The notes: a model not told the origin generated them from the sequence alone. A DNA stretch of 64,000 nucleotides from Pseudanabaena galeata CCNP1313 (GCF_029910235.1 NZ_CP112874.1:2542001-2606000), one strand, 5' to 3'. Counted from the first letter of the stretch, positions 9,744-17,729 are shown. Translations and numbers: made by a program.

Positions 9744-9845
9744 GTACCTGTGCAGAATAAATTACCCAAACCCGTGTAAAGTTGCGCCCCTGCGGGGCGC
9801 AACTTTACGGGTTTGGGTTTGTAATTAATTATGCTCATCTACTTA
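9741..9845 (+). mobile_element. MITE-like element, copy A
   Basis: 105 bp with imperfect terminal inverted repeats (TAAGTACCTGTGCAGAATAA / mirrored TAAGTAGATGAGCATAATTA) around the hairpin GTAAAGTTGCGCCCC-TGC-GGGGCGCAACTTTAC. It is nearly identical, in opposite orientation, to 12216-12318. It has no coding capacity. The remaining gap to 10040 contains a 16-bp direct repeat (GAAAGATCTTGTTTGG, near 9988 and 10004) and presumably the promoter of the J-domain gene. Confidence 0.85.
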
Positions 9846-10040
9846 GTTTGCTTTATCCAAAAGATTAGGAGCGAATCAACCTTGTGTACTTTAATCTATA
9901 GAAAATATGTGATTATTGCGATAGTACCTGTACTACTAATGGGTAAGCTATTATTACTTATCTAGTTTAGAATCTTTTAAAATCTGAAAGATCTTGTTTG
10001 GAAAGATCTTGTTTGGGTAGAGCAACGCAGAGGATAGATA

Positions 10041-11219
10041 GTGGAAACCCCAAGAACATTTCGTATAGATCGCGGCATCGGTCAATATGACTTTAATGAT
10101 TACTATGCTGTGTTGGGCTTACCATTAACAGCAGAGTCTTCCCTTGTACGTAGACGATACCTTCTAATTGCCAAATGTCTACATCCTGATATTCATGGGC
10201 GATCGCATTCTGAAAAGCAAATAGCTACCCAATATCTATCCAAATTAGTTAATCCTGCCTACAATGTCCTGTCTCAAGAGCGAGAACGGACAGAATATTC
10301 GGCAATTCTTAAACTGCTGGGCAAACGCTTAATGAAGCGTAATCAAAAATTTTTACCACAGTCAGATATTGCCCAAAAATACTTGGTTTCCTCAAAGGAA
10401 GTTAATTATGAGCAAACAATTCATGAAATAGCCAAACAACAGTATCAAGATCTAGGCAAAGCTTTAGAACACATTGGCTTATTAAGTGAACTAAATTTAG
10501 TGCATATCCTGCTACAAGAGGGGTACAAACATGCACCAAGTAACCCAACTGTAAGTTCTAGCAATGCCTATACATCGCCAGCAAAGCCTACTAGCAGCGA
10601 TGACACCCGCATTCAAAATAATACATCTGTTAATAGAGCAAGTTCAACAAGTTCTACTAGTAACGCGGGCGTTAATAACACAGGAACTAATAGAACAGGC
10701 TCAGCTTATTCCAATAGTGCGGGCAGTTATCAAATGCGGAGCGAGTCTCAAGCACCATTGCGTAACAACAGCAGCACATCTAACACTGCGGCTAATGCAG
10801 CAAAAAACACCAATCAAACTACCAATAACAACCAAGCGAGCAATAAAAATAATGCTGCTGATGGTTCACTTAATCAATATATTCGTCAAGCGGAAAACTT
10901 TATCAATCAAAAGTTATGGGCTTCAGCTTTAAAGGAACTGCGGAGTGCTATCCAAATAGATTGTAACAATAGCAAATGTCATGCTTTGTTGGGATTTGTC
11001 TACATGAATCAAAAGTTATCAGGCATGGCTAAAGTCAGCTTTCAGCAAGCCTTAAAACTAAATCCTGATGAATCAATAGCTAGGCAATATATTGAGCAAG
11101 TAAGTGGTAATAATGCTAGTGGTACTAATGCCAGTGGTAATAATAACCAGACAAAAACAGACCCTAAAGCCAAGAATGACAAAAAAGGTGGATTTTTTGG
11201 TTGGTTAGGTGGTGGTTAA
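10041..11219 (+). CDS. J-domain protein with Asn/Ser/Thr-rich linker and TPR domain
   Basis: GTG start with AGAGGA just upstream. Residues about 16-85 form a J domain (NDYYAVLGLPLTAESSLVRRRY) with the essential HPD tripeptide in CLHPDIHG, so it should stimulate an Hsp70 (DnaK). Residues about 165-270 are a low-complexity N/S/T linker (SSTSSTSNAGVNNTGTN), followed by TPR-like helices (ALKELRSAIQIDCNNSKCHALLGFVYMNQ). The tail is Gly/Asn/Lys rich and ends GGFFGWLGGG. It is not classical DnaJ because the zinc fingers and client domain are absent. It is probably a specialised co-chaperone; the client is unknown. Confidence 0.85.
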   Translation: METPRTFRIDRGIGQYDFNDYYAVLGLPLTAESSLVRRRYLLIAKCLHPDIHGRSHSEKQIATQYLSKLVNPAYNVLSQERERTEYSAILKLLGKRLMKRNQKFLPQSDIAQKYLVSSKEVNYEQTIHEIAKQQYQDLGKALEHIGLLSELNLVHILLQEGYKHAPSNPTVSSSNAYTSPAKPTSSDDTRIQNNTSVNRASSTSSTSNAGVNNTGTNRTGSAYSNSAGSYQMRSESQAPLRNNSSTSNTAANAAKNTNQTTNNNQASNKNNAADGSLNQYIRQAENFINQKLWASALKELRSAIQIDCNNSKCHALLGFVYMNQKLSGMAKVSFQQALKLNPDESIARQYIEQVSGNNASGTNASGNNNQTKTDPKAKNDKKGGFFGWLGGG

Positions 11220-11254
11220 TAATATAGGCAATGCTTTGCACTGCCTATATTATT
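11218..11254. terminator. Hairpin between the J-domain gene and queG
   Basis: AATAATATAGGCA and TGCCTATATTATT are perfect inverted arms around an 11-nt loop, starting at the stop codon of the J-domain gene and ending 6 bp before the queG ATG. It has no strong U-tract and could equally affect queG translation. Confidence 0.5.
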
Positions 11255-11260
11255 GGCATT

Positions 11261-12196
11261 ATGAAAAAATTATCGCAAGCAGAAATTAAAGTAGCGATCC
11301 AACAACAGGCGATCGCTCTCGGTTTTAGCAAGGTTGGCATAGCTAAAGCTGAATCGGGCATCGAGGCGGAACGTTTGCAGTCATGGTTAGCCTTAGGATA
11401 TCAAGCGGATATGGACTGGATGACCAATCCTAAACGGCAAGATATCTCACAGGTAATGACAGGAGTAAAGTCAGTTATTTGTGTGGCTTTAAATTACTAC
11501 ACCCCTCATCAGCATTCTAGCGATCGCAATGTTGGTAAAATTTCCCGCTACGGTTGGGGGCGTGACTACCACAAGGTTTTAACCAAGAAGCTCAAAGCTT
11601 TGGCAACTTGGTTAAATACTCAAGGGGAAAATATTCAAACTCGTTATTATGTGGATACTGGCCCAATTGCGGAAAAAGCCTTTGCTCAGAGATCAGGGAT
11701 TGGTTGGATTGGCAAGCATAGCAATGTGATTACGCGGGACTATGGTTCTTGGTTATTTTTGGGAGAAGTGTTAACTAATTTAGAATTAGAACCCGATCGC
11801 CCACATACTGATCATTGTGGTACTTGTACTCGCTGCATTGATGCCTGCCCGACGGGAGCGATCGCCCAGCCCTTTGTAGTCGATGCCAATCGCTGTATTG
11901 CTTTTCATACAATTGAAAACAAAGCTGCACAAATCCCCGATGCGATCGCCACTAATTTACAAAACTGGGTGGCAGGTTGTGATATTTGCCAAGATGTTTG
12001 TCCTTGGAATCAGCGATTTGCTCAAGAAACATTGGAGAATGATTTTCAGCCTTTCCCTCACAATATTGATCCTCCGCTAGAAGCCTTAGTAAATATGACT
12101 GATCAAGAATGGGATCAACATTTTACAGGCTCAGCTTTGAGAAGAATTAAACGCGATCGCTGGCAACGCAATGCTAAAACAGCGATCGATAATTGA
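11261..12196 (+). CDS. queG: Epoxyqueuosine reductase
   Basis: Cobalamin- and iron-sulfur-dependent enzyme that reduces epoxyqueuosine to queuosine at the wobble base of tRNAs with GUN anticodons. The two 4Fe-4S cysteine clusters are present: CGTCTRCIDACP near residues 186-197, and CDICQDVCPW near 240-249. Family blocks around ISRYGWGRDYH and VDTGPIAEKAFAQRSGIGWIGKH are also present. I start it at MKKLSQAE (ATG 11261) rather than ten codons upstream, because the family N-terminus begins here and the upstream codons lie in a hairpin. 311 residues, a normal length. Confidence 0.95.
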   Translation: MKKLSQAEIKVAIQQQAIALGFSKVGIAKAESGIEAERLQSWLALGYQADMDWMTNPKRQDISQVMTGVKSVICVALNYYTPHQHSSDRNVGKISRYGWGRDYHKVLTKKLKALATWLNTQGENIQTRYYVDTGPIAEKAFAQRSGIGWIGKHSNVITRDYGSWLFLGEVLTNLELEPDRPHTDHCGTCTRCIDACPTGAIAQPFVVDANRCIAFHTIENKAAQIPDAIATNLQNWVAGCDICQDVCPWNQRFAQETLENDFQPFPHNIDPPLEALVNMTDQEWDQHFTGSALRRIKRDRWQRNAKTAIDN

Positions 12197-12215
12197 TAGC
12201 AATGCTTTGCGTTAC

Positions 12216-12318
12216 TAAGTAGATGGGCATAATTAATTACAAACCCAAACCCGTAAAGTTGCGCCCCGCAGGGGCGCAACTTTACGGGTTTGGGTAATTT
12301 ATTCTGCACAGGTACTTA
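12216..12318 (-). mobile_element. MITE-like element, copy B
   Basis: 103 bp, the reverse complement of the element at 9741-9845 with one 2-bp indel and very few substitutions. The ends (TAAGTAGATGGGCATAATTA ... TACTTA) are kept. The remaining ~255 bp up to the pentapeptide gene has no recognisable gene or strong hairpin. Confidence 0.85.
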
Positions 12319-12575
12319 TAAAATTGTGCTCGTGCTGTCTCTCAGCCATTTAGCTTGTATAGATTTATCCAATAAAATCTTAGATTAGAAGTACTAGAAT
12401 AAATCAAGAACTTAAGTTCTTGTCTAAAAGCTCAACTCTGCTGACATGGACTAAAGCATAATTCTAAACAACCCATTTCAACTGGTTTGATCTTTGAGCC
12501 TTGCAATTGTGTGTATGGTGGCGTAAGCCCTGAGTATATCTAAACATCTATTTATTAAATATTCACTAAATCATC

Positions 12576-13673
12576 TTGGCTGATCTAAAGATTGTTCGAC
12601 ATATTAAAGATGGCGCTGAGCGTTGGAATGCTTGGCGTGAAAAAACTCAGCCTGACGAGATCGATCTGCAAAAGGCTGACTTATCTGGTTTGAAGCTAGG
12701 TGGTGCAAATCTGTCTAAAGTAAACTTGAGTAAAGCTAACTTAAGTAAAACAGATTTATCCCAAGCAAATCTATCGGGTTCAAACTTAACTGAGGCAGCC
12801 CTTGTAAATGCCAATCTAAAGGGAGCTAACTTGAGTGGTGCAACTCTCAAGCAAGTTAACTTTAGTCAGGCTAATCTTCAAGATGTCAATCTCTCTAATA
12901 CAGATCTGCGATCGCTAGAACTGAGAGGTATAAATCTTGGCATCGCCAATCTTAGTGGCGCAGATTTACGTGGAGCAAATCTTAGTGATGAGAGCTTCAA
13001 AGGGGCAAATCTTAGCGGAGCAAATCTTAGTGGTGCAAATCTCCAAAACACTGACTTTAGTGGCGCAAACTTAAGCAATGTGAACTTAAGTAAAGCCAAA
13101 CTAAATCGAGCTAAATTAAGGGGAACATTATTAACTCGTGCTAATTTATGCGGAGCATCCCTTGATTTTGCCGATATTAGTATGGCGGGCTGCCTAATGG
13201 CGAATTTTAGTGAGGCTATTTTAAACAATGCTATTTTGAACAACGCAAACTTGGGCGGTGCGATTTTAAGTGGAGCGCAACTAGTTGGAGCATCCTTATG
13301 TAATACATTTTTGAATGATGCTTCTCTGAGCATGGCTAATTTTACGAAAGCAAATCTCAGTGATGCTGATTTTAGTCAAACCTATATGTACAGGGCTATT
13401 TTGTCACAGACAACTTGTATCGAAACAAAATTTCGTCATGCAGAAATGCAGGAAGTGGATCTGAGTATAGCAATTCTTAAAAAAGCAAATTTTGCGATCG
13501 CTGACCTACAAAATGCTTATTTAGCTGGTGCTGATTTGAGTGGTGCGATCTTAACTGGAACTAACTTAGAAAAGGCAAATCTAACTAATGCTAATTTAAC
13601 TGATGTAGTTATTGAAAGTACGATTTGGACAGGTGCAAATCTTCAGGGAGTAATTGGAATTTCTCTGAAATAA
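12576..13673 (+). CDS. Pentapeptide-repeat protein
   Basis: 365 residues. After a helical cap (IVRHIKDGAERWNAWREKTQP), almost the whole chain is A(D/N)LSX repeats (ANLSKVNLSKANLSKTDLSQ and so on), which fold as a right-handed quadrilateral beta-helix. The cap has the same W-N-x-W-R-E pattern as the second pentapeptide protein at 44516-45376, so the two are paralogues. The best start is TTG at 12576 (no ATG fits the cap), which is an inference. There is no signal peptide. Functions in this family range from DNA mimicry to unknown; none can be assigned. Confidence 0.85.
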   Translation: MADLKIVRHIKDGAERWNAWREKTQPDEIDLQKADLSGLKLGGANLSKVNLSKANLSKTDLSQANLSGSNLTEAALVNANLKGANLSGATLKQVNFSQANLQDVNLSNTDLRSLELRGINLGIANLSGADLRGANLSDESFKGANLSGANLSGANLQNTDFSGANLSNVNLSKAKLNRAKLRGTLLTRANLCGASLDFADISMAGCLMANFSEAILNNAILNNANLGGAILSGAQLVGASLCNTFLNDASLSMANFTKANLSDADFSQTYMYRAILSQTTCIETKFRHAEMQEVDLSIAILKKANFAIADLQNAYLAGADLSGAILTGTNLEKANLTNANLTDVVIESTIWTGANLQGVIGISLK

Positions 13674-13678
13674 TACTG

Positions 13679-13775
13679 TTATAGCAATGTAAGGTTTGCG
13701 CTGCTTAGGACATAAAACCAAAAAGGCATTAGGCGGCGCGAAGCGCCGCTTTACGCTTTTTTGGGTTTGAAATGC
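13679..13775. repeat. Degenerate MITE-like palindrome
   Basis: Begins TATAGCAATGTAAG and contains TTAGGACATAAAACC, like 15303-15418 and 22839-22955. The stem has decayed to the central GCGGCGCGAAGCGCCGC plus partial arms. Confidence 0.65.
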
Positions 13776-13821
13776 TAGGATTCAGTTGCAGGTTATTTTT
13801 ATAAATTCCATAAGGCTTAGC

Positions 13822-14697
13822 ATGGGACTCGTTGCATATTTGGATTGTCCGACAGGAATTGCGGGTGATATGTGTTTAGGTGCGTTGGTGAGTGCAGGTG
13901 TACCTTTAGAATATTTACAAGATATTGTTCATCAATTAGGACTCGATCGCGAAGTTAAGTTGTGGACAGAATCCGTTCATCGAGGTGGGATAGCAGCCAC
14001 AAAAATGCATGTCGAACTACTAAACTATAGCGGCGTGGAACCACCCACCATTGTGGCTGAACAATCTCATTCTCATTCTGATCATGTTCATTCCCATAGC
14101 CATGAAGAACATAATCATGATTCCCATAGCCATGAGCATTCCCATAAAGCGCATTCCCATCCAATTCATCGTCACTTACCCGATATTGAGAAAATTATCC
14201 GTAATGCTAAATTACCTAAACAGGTTGAAGTTTGGAGCTTAGCAACCTTTAAAGAACTAGCGATCGCGGAAGGAGCAGTACATGGCATTGCACCTGAAGC
14301 AGTACATTTTCATGAAGTGGGGGCGATCGATGCGATCGTTGATATTGTCTGTACCTGTGCAGGATTTGCATGGTTAGAAGTTGAAAAAATCTATTGTTCG
14401 GCTTTGCCTGCGGGTGGGGGATATGTAAATTGCGATCATGGTAAAATGCCAGTGCCAGCACCTGCCACATTAAAATTGTGGGAAATGCATGGGGTGACTA
14501 CGTTTGACAATGGTATTAGGAAAGAATTAGTCACACCCACAGGTGCGGCGATCGCTGTAACTCTCAGTGAAAAATTTGGCGAAGTTCCCTTAATGAAAAT
14601 CAAAAAAGTGGGTTTAGGTGCTGGTACGCAAGATTTAGAAATTCCTAATACTTTGCGGCTATGGATTGGTAAGAGCAAAAAAAAAATCTTGAAGTAA
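13822..14697 (+). CDS. larC: Nickel-pincer cofactor biosynthesis protein LarC, N-terminal part (frame 1)
   Basis: LarC inserts nickel into the pincer nucleotide cofactor of lactate racemase-type enzymes. Family landmarks are AYLDCPTGIAGDMCLGAL at the N-terminus, then HFHEVGAIDAIVDIV, LPAGGGYVNCDHGKMPVPAP and ELVTPTGAAIA. A His-rich insert (about residues 75-118, repeated HSHE/HSHS) probably binds metal. This frame stops at 14695-14697, just after a run of ten A residues, while the C-terminal part continues in the -1 frame. Lactobacillus plantarum LarC is known to be made from larC1/larC2 by programmed frameshifting, so this may be one functional gene. ATG 13822 is chosen from the family N-terminus. 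No lactate racemase gene is adjacent. Confidence 0.9.
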   Translation: MGLVAYLDCPTGIAGDMCLGALVSAGVPLEYLQDIVHQLGLDREVKLWTESVHRGGIAATKMHVELLNYSGVEPPTIVAEQSHSHSDHVHSHSHEEHNHDSHSHEHSHKAHSHPIHRHLPDIEKIIRNAKLPKQVEVWSLATFKELAIAEGAVHGIAPEAVHFHEVGAIDAIVDIVCTCAGFAWLEVEKIYCSALPAGGGYVNCDHGKMPVPAPATLKLWEMHGVTTFDNGIRKELVTPTGAAIAVTLSEKFGEVPLMKIKKVGLGAGTQDLEIPNTLRLWIGKSKKKILK

Positions 14698-14735
14698 AGG
14701 AACTTCGGGCGTTGCCCGATGATCCTTTACTTCAA
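14677..14735 (+). promoter_or_regulatory. Probable -1 ribosomal frameshift signal in larC
   Basis: Ten consecutive A (14677-14686) form a slippery run in frame as AAA-AAA-AAA-A. Two bases later a perfect 13-bp stem starts: TTGAAGTAAAGGA (14689-14701) pairs with TCCTTTACTTCAA (14723-14735), and a nested CGGGC/GCCCG stem sits in the loop. A -1 slip continues as KKKNLEVKELRALPDDP and joins the second LarC segment. The spacer is shorter than in textbook signals. Confidence 0.65.
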
Positions 14736-15212
14736 TGGTTTCAAACTGTCGAAACCGTCGCTGTTTTAGAAACTCAAGTCGATGACATGACCGCGCAAGC
14801 GATCGCCTATACGATGGAGCAGTTATTAGCAAATGGCGCTCTGGATGTTTATACCCAAGCGATCGGTATGAAGAAATCTCGCAATGGGATACTGATTACG
14901 GTTATTTGTCCCTGCGATCGTCAAACCATTTGTGAGCAAATTCTGTTTCAGGAAACCAGTACTCTCGGTATCAGATATCGATTACAGGAGCGTAAAATTC
15001 TCTATCGGGAAATTCATAAAGTCGAAACGGAATATGGCAAGGCGCGGGTCAAGATTGCATGGCGCGATGGATTCTGTACGATTCAGCCAGAATATGAGGA
15101 CTGTGCGAAGCTGGCGCGATCGTATAATATTCCATTAATTCGAGTTCAAGAGATAGTGAAACTCGCAGGAGAGAGGCTTTCAGAGATTTTGCGCGATCGT
15201 AAAAATAGCTAA
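14712..15212 (+). CDS. larC: LarC C-terminal part (frame -1 relative to the upstream segment)
   Basis: Carries the conserved LarC C-terminal domain: VLETQVDDMTAQ, DVYTQAIGMKKSRNGI and STLGIRYRLQERKI. The frame is open upstream of the first possible TTG (14712) back through the A-run, so it reads on smoothly after a -1 slip; the fused product would be about 463 residues. Separate initiation at TTG 14712 lacks a good ribosome-binding site and falls inside the stem-loop, so frameshift expression is more likely than an independent gene. Sequencing error or a real disabling mutation are the alternatives. Confidence 0.85.
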   Translation: MPDDPLLQWFQTVETVAVLETQVDDMTAQAIAYTMEQLLANGALDVYTQAIGMKKSRNGILITVICPCDRQTICEQILFQETSTLGIRYRLQERKILYREIHKVETEYGKARVKIAWRDGFCTIQPEYEDCAKLARSYNIPLIRVQEIVKLAGERLSEILRDRKNS

Positions 15213-15273
15213 CTGATACATGGAAACAGAGACTTGGGCTTGGAGACCAAGCCCCTACCTATCCAAAAAATGT

Positions 15274-15302
15274 AAGGGTTTGGTCTCCAAACCCTTTTTT
15301 AA
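15274..15302 (+). terminator. larC terminator
   Basis: AAGGGTTTGG-TCT-CCAAACCC followed by a run of T, 60 bp after larC. A second weaker stem (GGGCTTGG..CCAAGCCC) precedes it. Confidence 0.75.
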
Positions 15303-15418
15303 TATAGCAACGCAAGAGATAGATAGGACAAATCAAAACTAAAAAGATGGGTGGCGGCGCTTCGCGCCGCCACCCATCTTTTTGGTTTTATGTCCTAAGC
15401 AAAACTTACATTGCTATA
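15303..15418. mobile_element. MITE-like element with terminal inverted repeats and palindromic core
   Basis: 116 bp from TATAGCAACGCAAGAGATAG to AAACTTACATTGCTATA; inside them AGGACA...AAAAC repeats flank the stem GATGGGTGGCGGCGC/GCGCCGCCACCCATC. The other clear copy is 22839-22955. TATAGC ends and TA flanks are typical of elements mobilised by IS630/Tc1-type transposases, which is inference here. Confidence 0.8.
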
Positions 15419-15453
15419 GGATATTGAAAGAGCGTAACTAATACCACGATTTC

Positions 15454-16212
15454 CTAAGGTTCTATCCCTAACTCTCGCAAGCGTTGCTCTAAATATTTAG
15501 CTCGTTGTTCAGATTGTTCTGCTTCAGTCAAGATCCAATGACCATTAGCATCATAAAAACGCAACCATAGGCGATTAACTCCTTTATATTCACCTTCCCA
15601 TAGACCGATTCCCAACTCAATTTCAGGCATCCACACCTTTGGCTCTGTGAGATCTGTTTCTACATAGCGATCGCTTTGTAACATATACACTCGCATCTGA
15701 TCGGTATAGCGGCTAAATATCACATAGTAAGGAATTCGCAAAATCTTTTCATATACCTCCCATTTGGATGGAGGCTTCTCGGCATTGCCATTTTGATAAA
15801 TTTGCGCTCTTGGGCGGGATTCACCTAAATCTTCTTTTTCGGTACTGGGTGATAGTAGTTCCACAACGATATGCGGACTAACTCCTTCTTGCCAGATTAC
15901 ATAACTTAGCCGCAGATCTTGATCATCATAGAGTTTGGGTACACCAACCACGCCAAACCAATCGGGGCGCTTATACCAATTTTGGTGATGGACATCGTAA
16001 TAAAGATTGAGATCACTGGCGCTAAATATGCGATCGCTCTTGTAATTCGCAGGGCGAAATGTGAGCCATAAAAGCTCAGACTGAAAACTATGAAATTGAT
16101 CCACCCCATTCTCCTCATGATTTTCGCTAGGCAAGTCATACATTGTTGGCAATGTCTCTCTAGGAGAAAGTGGTGGATCGCTCTGTTCAGTTGGATACTT
16201 GAGTCGATACAT
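15454..16212 (-). CDS. Uma2-family (DUF820) putative PD-(D/E)XK protein
   Basis: 252 residues of the Uma2 type, a family greatly expanded in cyanobacteria. The restriction-endonuclease-like core is visible: the RPDWFGVVGVP strand holds the conserved Asp, and PHIVVELLSPSTEKEDLG holds the E and following strand; then YEKILRIPYYVIF and a C-terminal W.G...G..RLWLRFYD block. A coiled tail (ILTEAEQSEQRAKYLEQRL) ends the chain. Nuclease activity is predicted from the fold, not shown for most members. It is monocistronic between repeat elements. Confidence 0.85.
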   Translation of the reverse strand: MYRLKYPTEQSDPPLSPRETLPTMYDLPSENHEENGVDQFHSFQSELLWLTFRPANYKSDRIFSASDLNLYYDVHHQNWYKRPDWFGVVGVPKLYDDQDLRLSYVIWQEGVSPHIVVELLSPSTEKEDLGESRPRAQIYQNGNAEKPPSKWEVYEKILRIPYYVIFSRYTDQMRVYMLQSDRYVETDLTEPKVWMPEIELGIGLWEGEYKGVNRLWLRFYDANGHWILTEAEQSEQRAKYLEQRLRELGIEP

Positions 16213-16285
16213 AAGTTACCTGCTAACTCGTTCTAATTATGGATCATACCAAAGAGTTAAGGAGTTTCTGCTGTCACTATCAAGA

Positions 16286-16366
16286 CCCAAGAAGAGAAAA
16301 GCGTCGCGAAGCGCCGCTTTTCTCTTCTTGGGTTTTATGTCCTAATATGCTTGGCGACAGCTATGT
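16286..16366. repeat. Palindrome plus MITE-type outer end
   Basis: CCCAAGAAGAGAAAAGCG and its mirror flank a CGCGAAGCG centre with one mismatch pair. After it comes TTTTATGTCCTAATATGC and the end GGCGACAGCTATGTT, shared with 7589-7673. It abuts the gvpK stop codon. Confidence 0.7.
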
Positions 16367-16815
16367 TATGAAGTGCGATCGCCTGAAGTCAGTAATAATT
16401 TTAACTTGAGGTCAATTAAATTAATATCAGCCAAGCCTATTTGCACATCACCTTCTAAAACGATTCCTGTACTGATTAAGCGATCGAGCAATTCCAAAAT
16501 TGATGATTCACTTGATGATTTGTCGGGATAGTATGCACCGCGTCTAGGTAGAAGTTTGCCGAATTCACCTAAATCAAGATTCAGGTCTTCAGGATCAATA
16601 TCGAGAACTTCGCAAAGATTAAAAATCTGCTGCTCTAAGGCTTGCAAACTATCGGCGGCTTTCTCGATTTCGGATTCAGTTAACTTTTCAGCATCCATCC
16701 GTCGAATTACTTGGGCTTCCATTAACTGACGCAACAGTTCTACTAATGTGAGAATTAGTGGCGCTAGTCCAGATTTTTTGGGCTTGACAATTAAACTGTC
16801 ATTACTATCAGTCAT
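16366..16815 (-). CDS. gvpK: Gas vesicle protein GvpK
   Basis: 149 residues matching the whole GvpK layout: LAPLILTLVELLRQLMEAQVIRRMD at the N-terminus, ADSLQALEQQIFNLCEVLDIDPEDLNLDL in the middle, and a C-terminal SILELLDRLISTGIVLEGDVQI..ADINLIDLKLKLLL segment typical of gas-vesicle proteins. GvpK is an accessory assembly factor for gas vesicles. It is isolated here: no gvpA, gvpC, gvpN, gvpJ, gvpF/L, gvpG, gvpV or gvpW lies in the window. ATG start. It is either part of a dispersed gas-vesicle gene set or a remnant. Confidence 0.9.
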   Translation of the reverse strand: MTDSNDSLIVKPKKSGLAPLILTLVELLRQLMEAQVIRRMDAEKLTESEIEKAADSLQALEQQIFNLCEVLDIDPEDLNLDLGEFGKLLPRRGAYYPDKSSSESSILELLDRLISTGIVLEGDVQIGLADINLIDLKLKLLLTSGDRTS

Positions 16816-16852
16816 TAGAGAATTCCACAGGCTTCTTGGCGTAGTTTATACC

Positions 16853-17004
16853 AAATTAAGAAATGGCTACGCCATTTCTTAATTTAACGCCAGTTCGACG
16901 AAAGCAGAAAATGGTAAGAATCGCTAAGCGATTCTTACCATTTTCTGCCATTTGCGGCGTGCTTCGCACGCCGCAAATGGCTATATCGAACTCACGTTAA
17001 TTTA
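16853..17004. repeat. Cluster of three perfect palindromes, two inside a TIR-bounded unit
   Basis: Stem 1 AAATTAAGAAATGGC-TAC-mirror (16853-16885); stem 2 with 21-bp arms starting GCAGAAAATGG (16904-16948); stem 3 CCATTTGCGGCGTGC-TTC-mirror (16948-16980). AATTTAACGCCAGTTCGA before stem 2 is mirrored by TCGAACTCACGTTAATTT after stem 3, suggesting an element of about 125 bp inserted beside stem 1. Confidence 0.7.
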
Positions 17005-17070
17005 AAAACCTTTACTAGGTCTGGTTTTTGATTCACAAAAGTGTTTTCAAACTTTCGAGAATTTTTGTTA

Positions 17071-17105
17071 GAACAGGTTGCAGCGCTTCGCGTTGCAACC
17101 TGCTC
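17071..17105 (-). terminator. Hairpin terminator of the ABC ATPase gene
   Basis: GCAGGTTGCAACGCG on the gene strand pairs across a short loop with CGCTGCAACCTG; it starts 3 bp after the stop codon. One mismatch. Confidence 0.6.
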
Positions 17106-17108
17106 TTT

Positions 17109-17726
17109 TTATATCTTGCCATGGGAAATAGTCCAAGTTTGATCCGCCATTGAGTCAAGCTCTTCAGGATCATGGGTAACAACGAGAATTGTCCAATTTT
17201 TTTTAAGTTCTTGCAGGATGCCTAGGATTTGCTTACGCATTGACCAGTCTAAGCCTGCGGTAGGCTCATCAAGCAATAACAGGCTGGGTTGACGAATTAA
17301 CTGCACCGCAAGCGCTAACCGTCTCTGTTGACCACCACTAAGGGACTGTGGCGAAGTGCTAGGACTGAGATAACTTAAGCCCACAGAACTTAATGCTCCT
17401 TGGATGCGATCGCCATCTAGATCAATATGCCCCAATCTTAATTCTTCTAAAATCGTACTTCCACAAAAATGACGCTCAGGAAACTGAAATACTAATCCAC
17501 ATATTTGCTGCAAGTGGTCAGGCAGTAATTCTTGAGAGTGCCAATAAATGCTGCCACTAGTCCAATCGACAAATCCTGCCAAAATTTCCAGCAAGGTACT
17601 TTTGCCAGAACCACTGGGCCCCACCATCAAGCCCAATTGCCGATCCTGCAACTCAAAAGATATATTTTGAAGAATTGCTTCAGGGGTAGCAGGTGGGTGA
17701 TAGCAAAGATTGCGGATAGAAAGCAT
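17109..17726 (-). CDS. Small ABC transporter ATP-binding protein (ECF/ABCI11-like)
   Basis: 205 residues with all ATPase motifs: Walker A GPSGSGKST, Q-loop FQFPERHF, signature LSGGQQRR, Walker B LLLLDEPTAGLD and the H-loop histidine in VVTHD. The FQFPE.Q-loop resembles energy-coupling-factor ATPases and a short cyanobacterial/plastid ABC ATPase family. No membrane partner lies nearby, so the transported substrate cannot be named. ATG start. A palindrome follows within 4 bp on the promoter side. Confidence 0.88.
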   Translation of the reverse strand: MLSIRNLCYHPPATPEAILQNISFELQDRQLGLMVGPSGSGKSTLLEILAGFVDWTSGSIYWHSQELLPDHLQQICGLVFQFPERHFCGSTILEELRLGHIDLDGDRIQGALSSVGLSYLSPSTSPQSLSGGQQRRLALAVQLIRQPSLLLLDEPTAGLDWSMRKQILGILQELKKNWTILVVTHDPEELDSMADQTWTISHGKI

Positions 17727-17729
17727 AAA

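Noticed and set aside
12647-13333. Antisense frames over the pentapeptide gene
   Set aside because: They arise from the regular repeat codons; the forward strand gives the pentapeptide pattern.
14712-15212. Independent second larC gene
   Set aside because: Its only start is a TTG inside the stem-loop, and the frame continues upstream through the slippery run, so one recoded gene is simpler.
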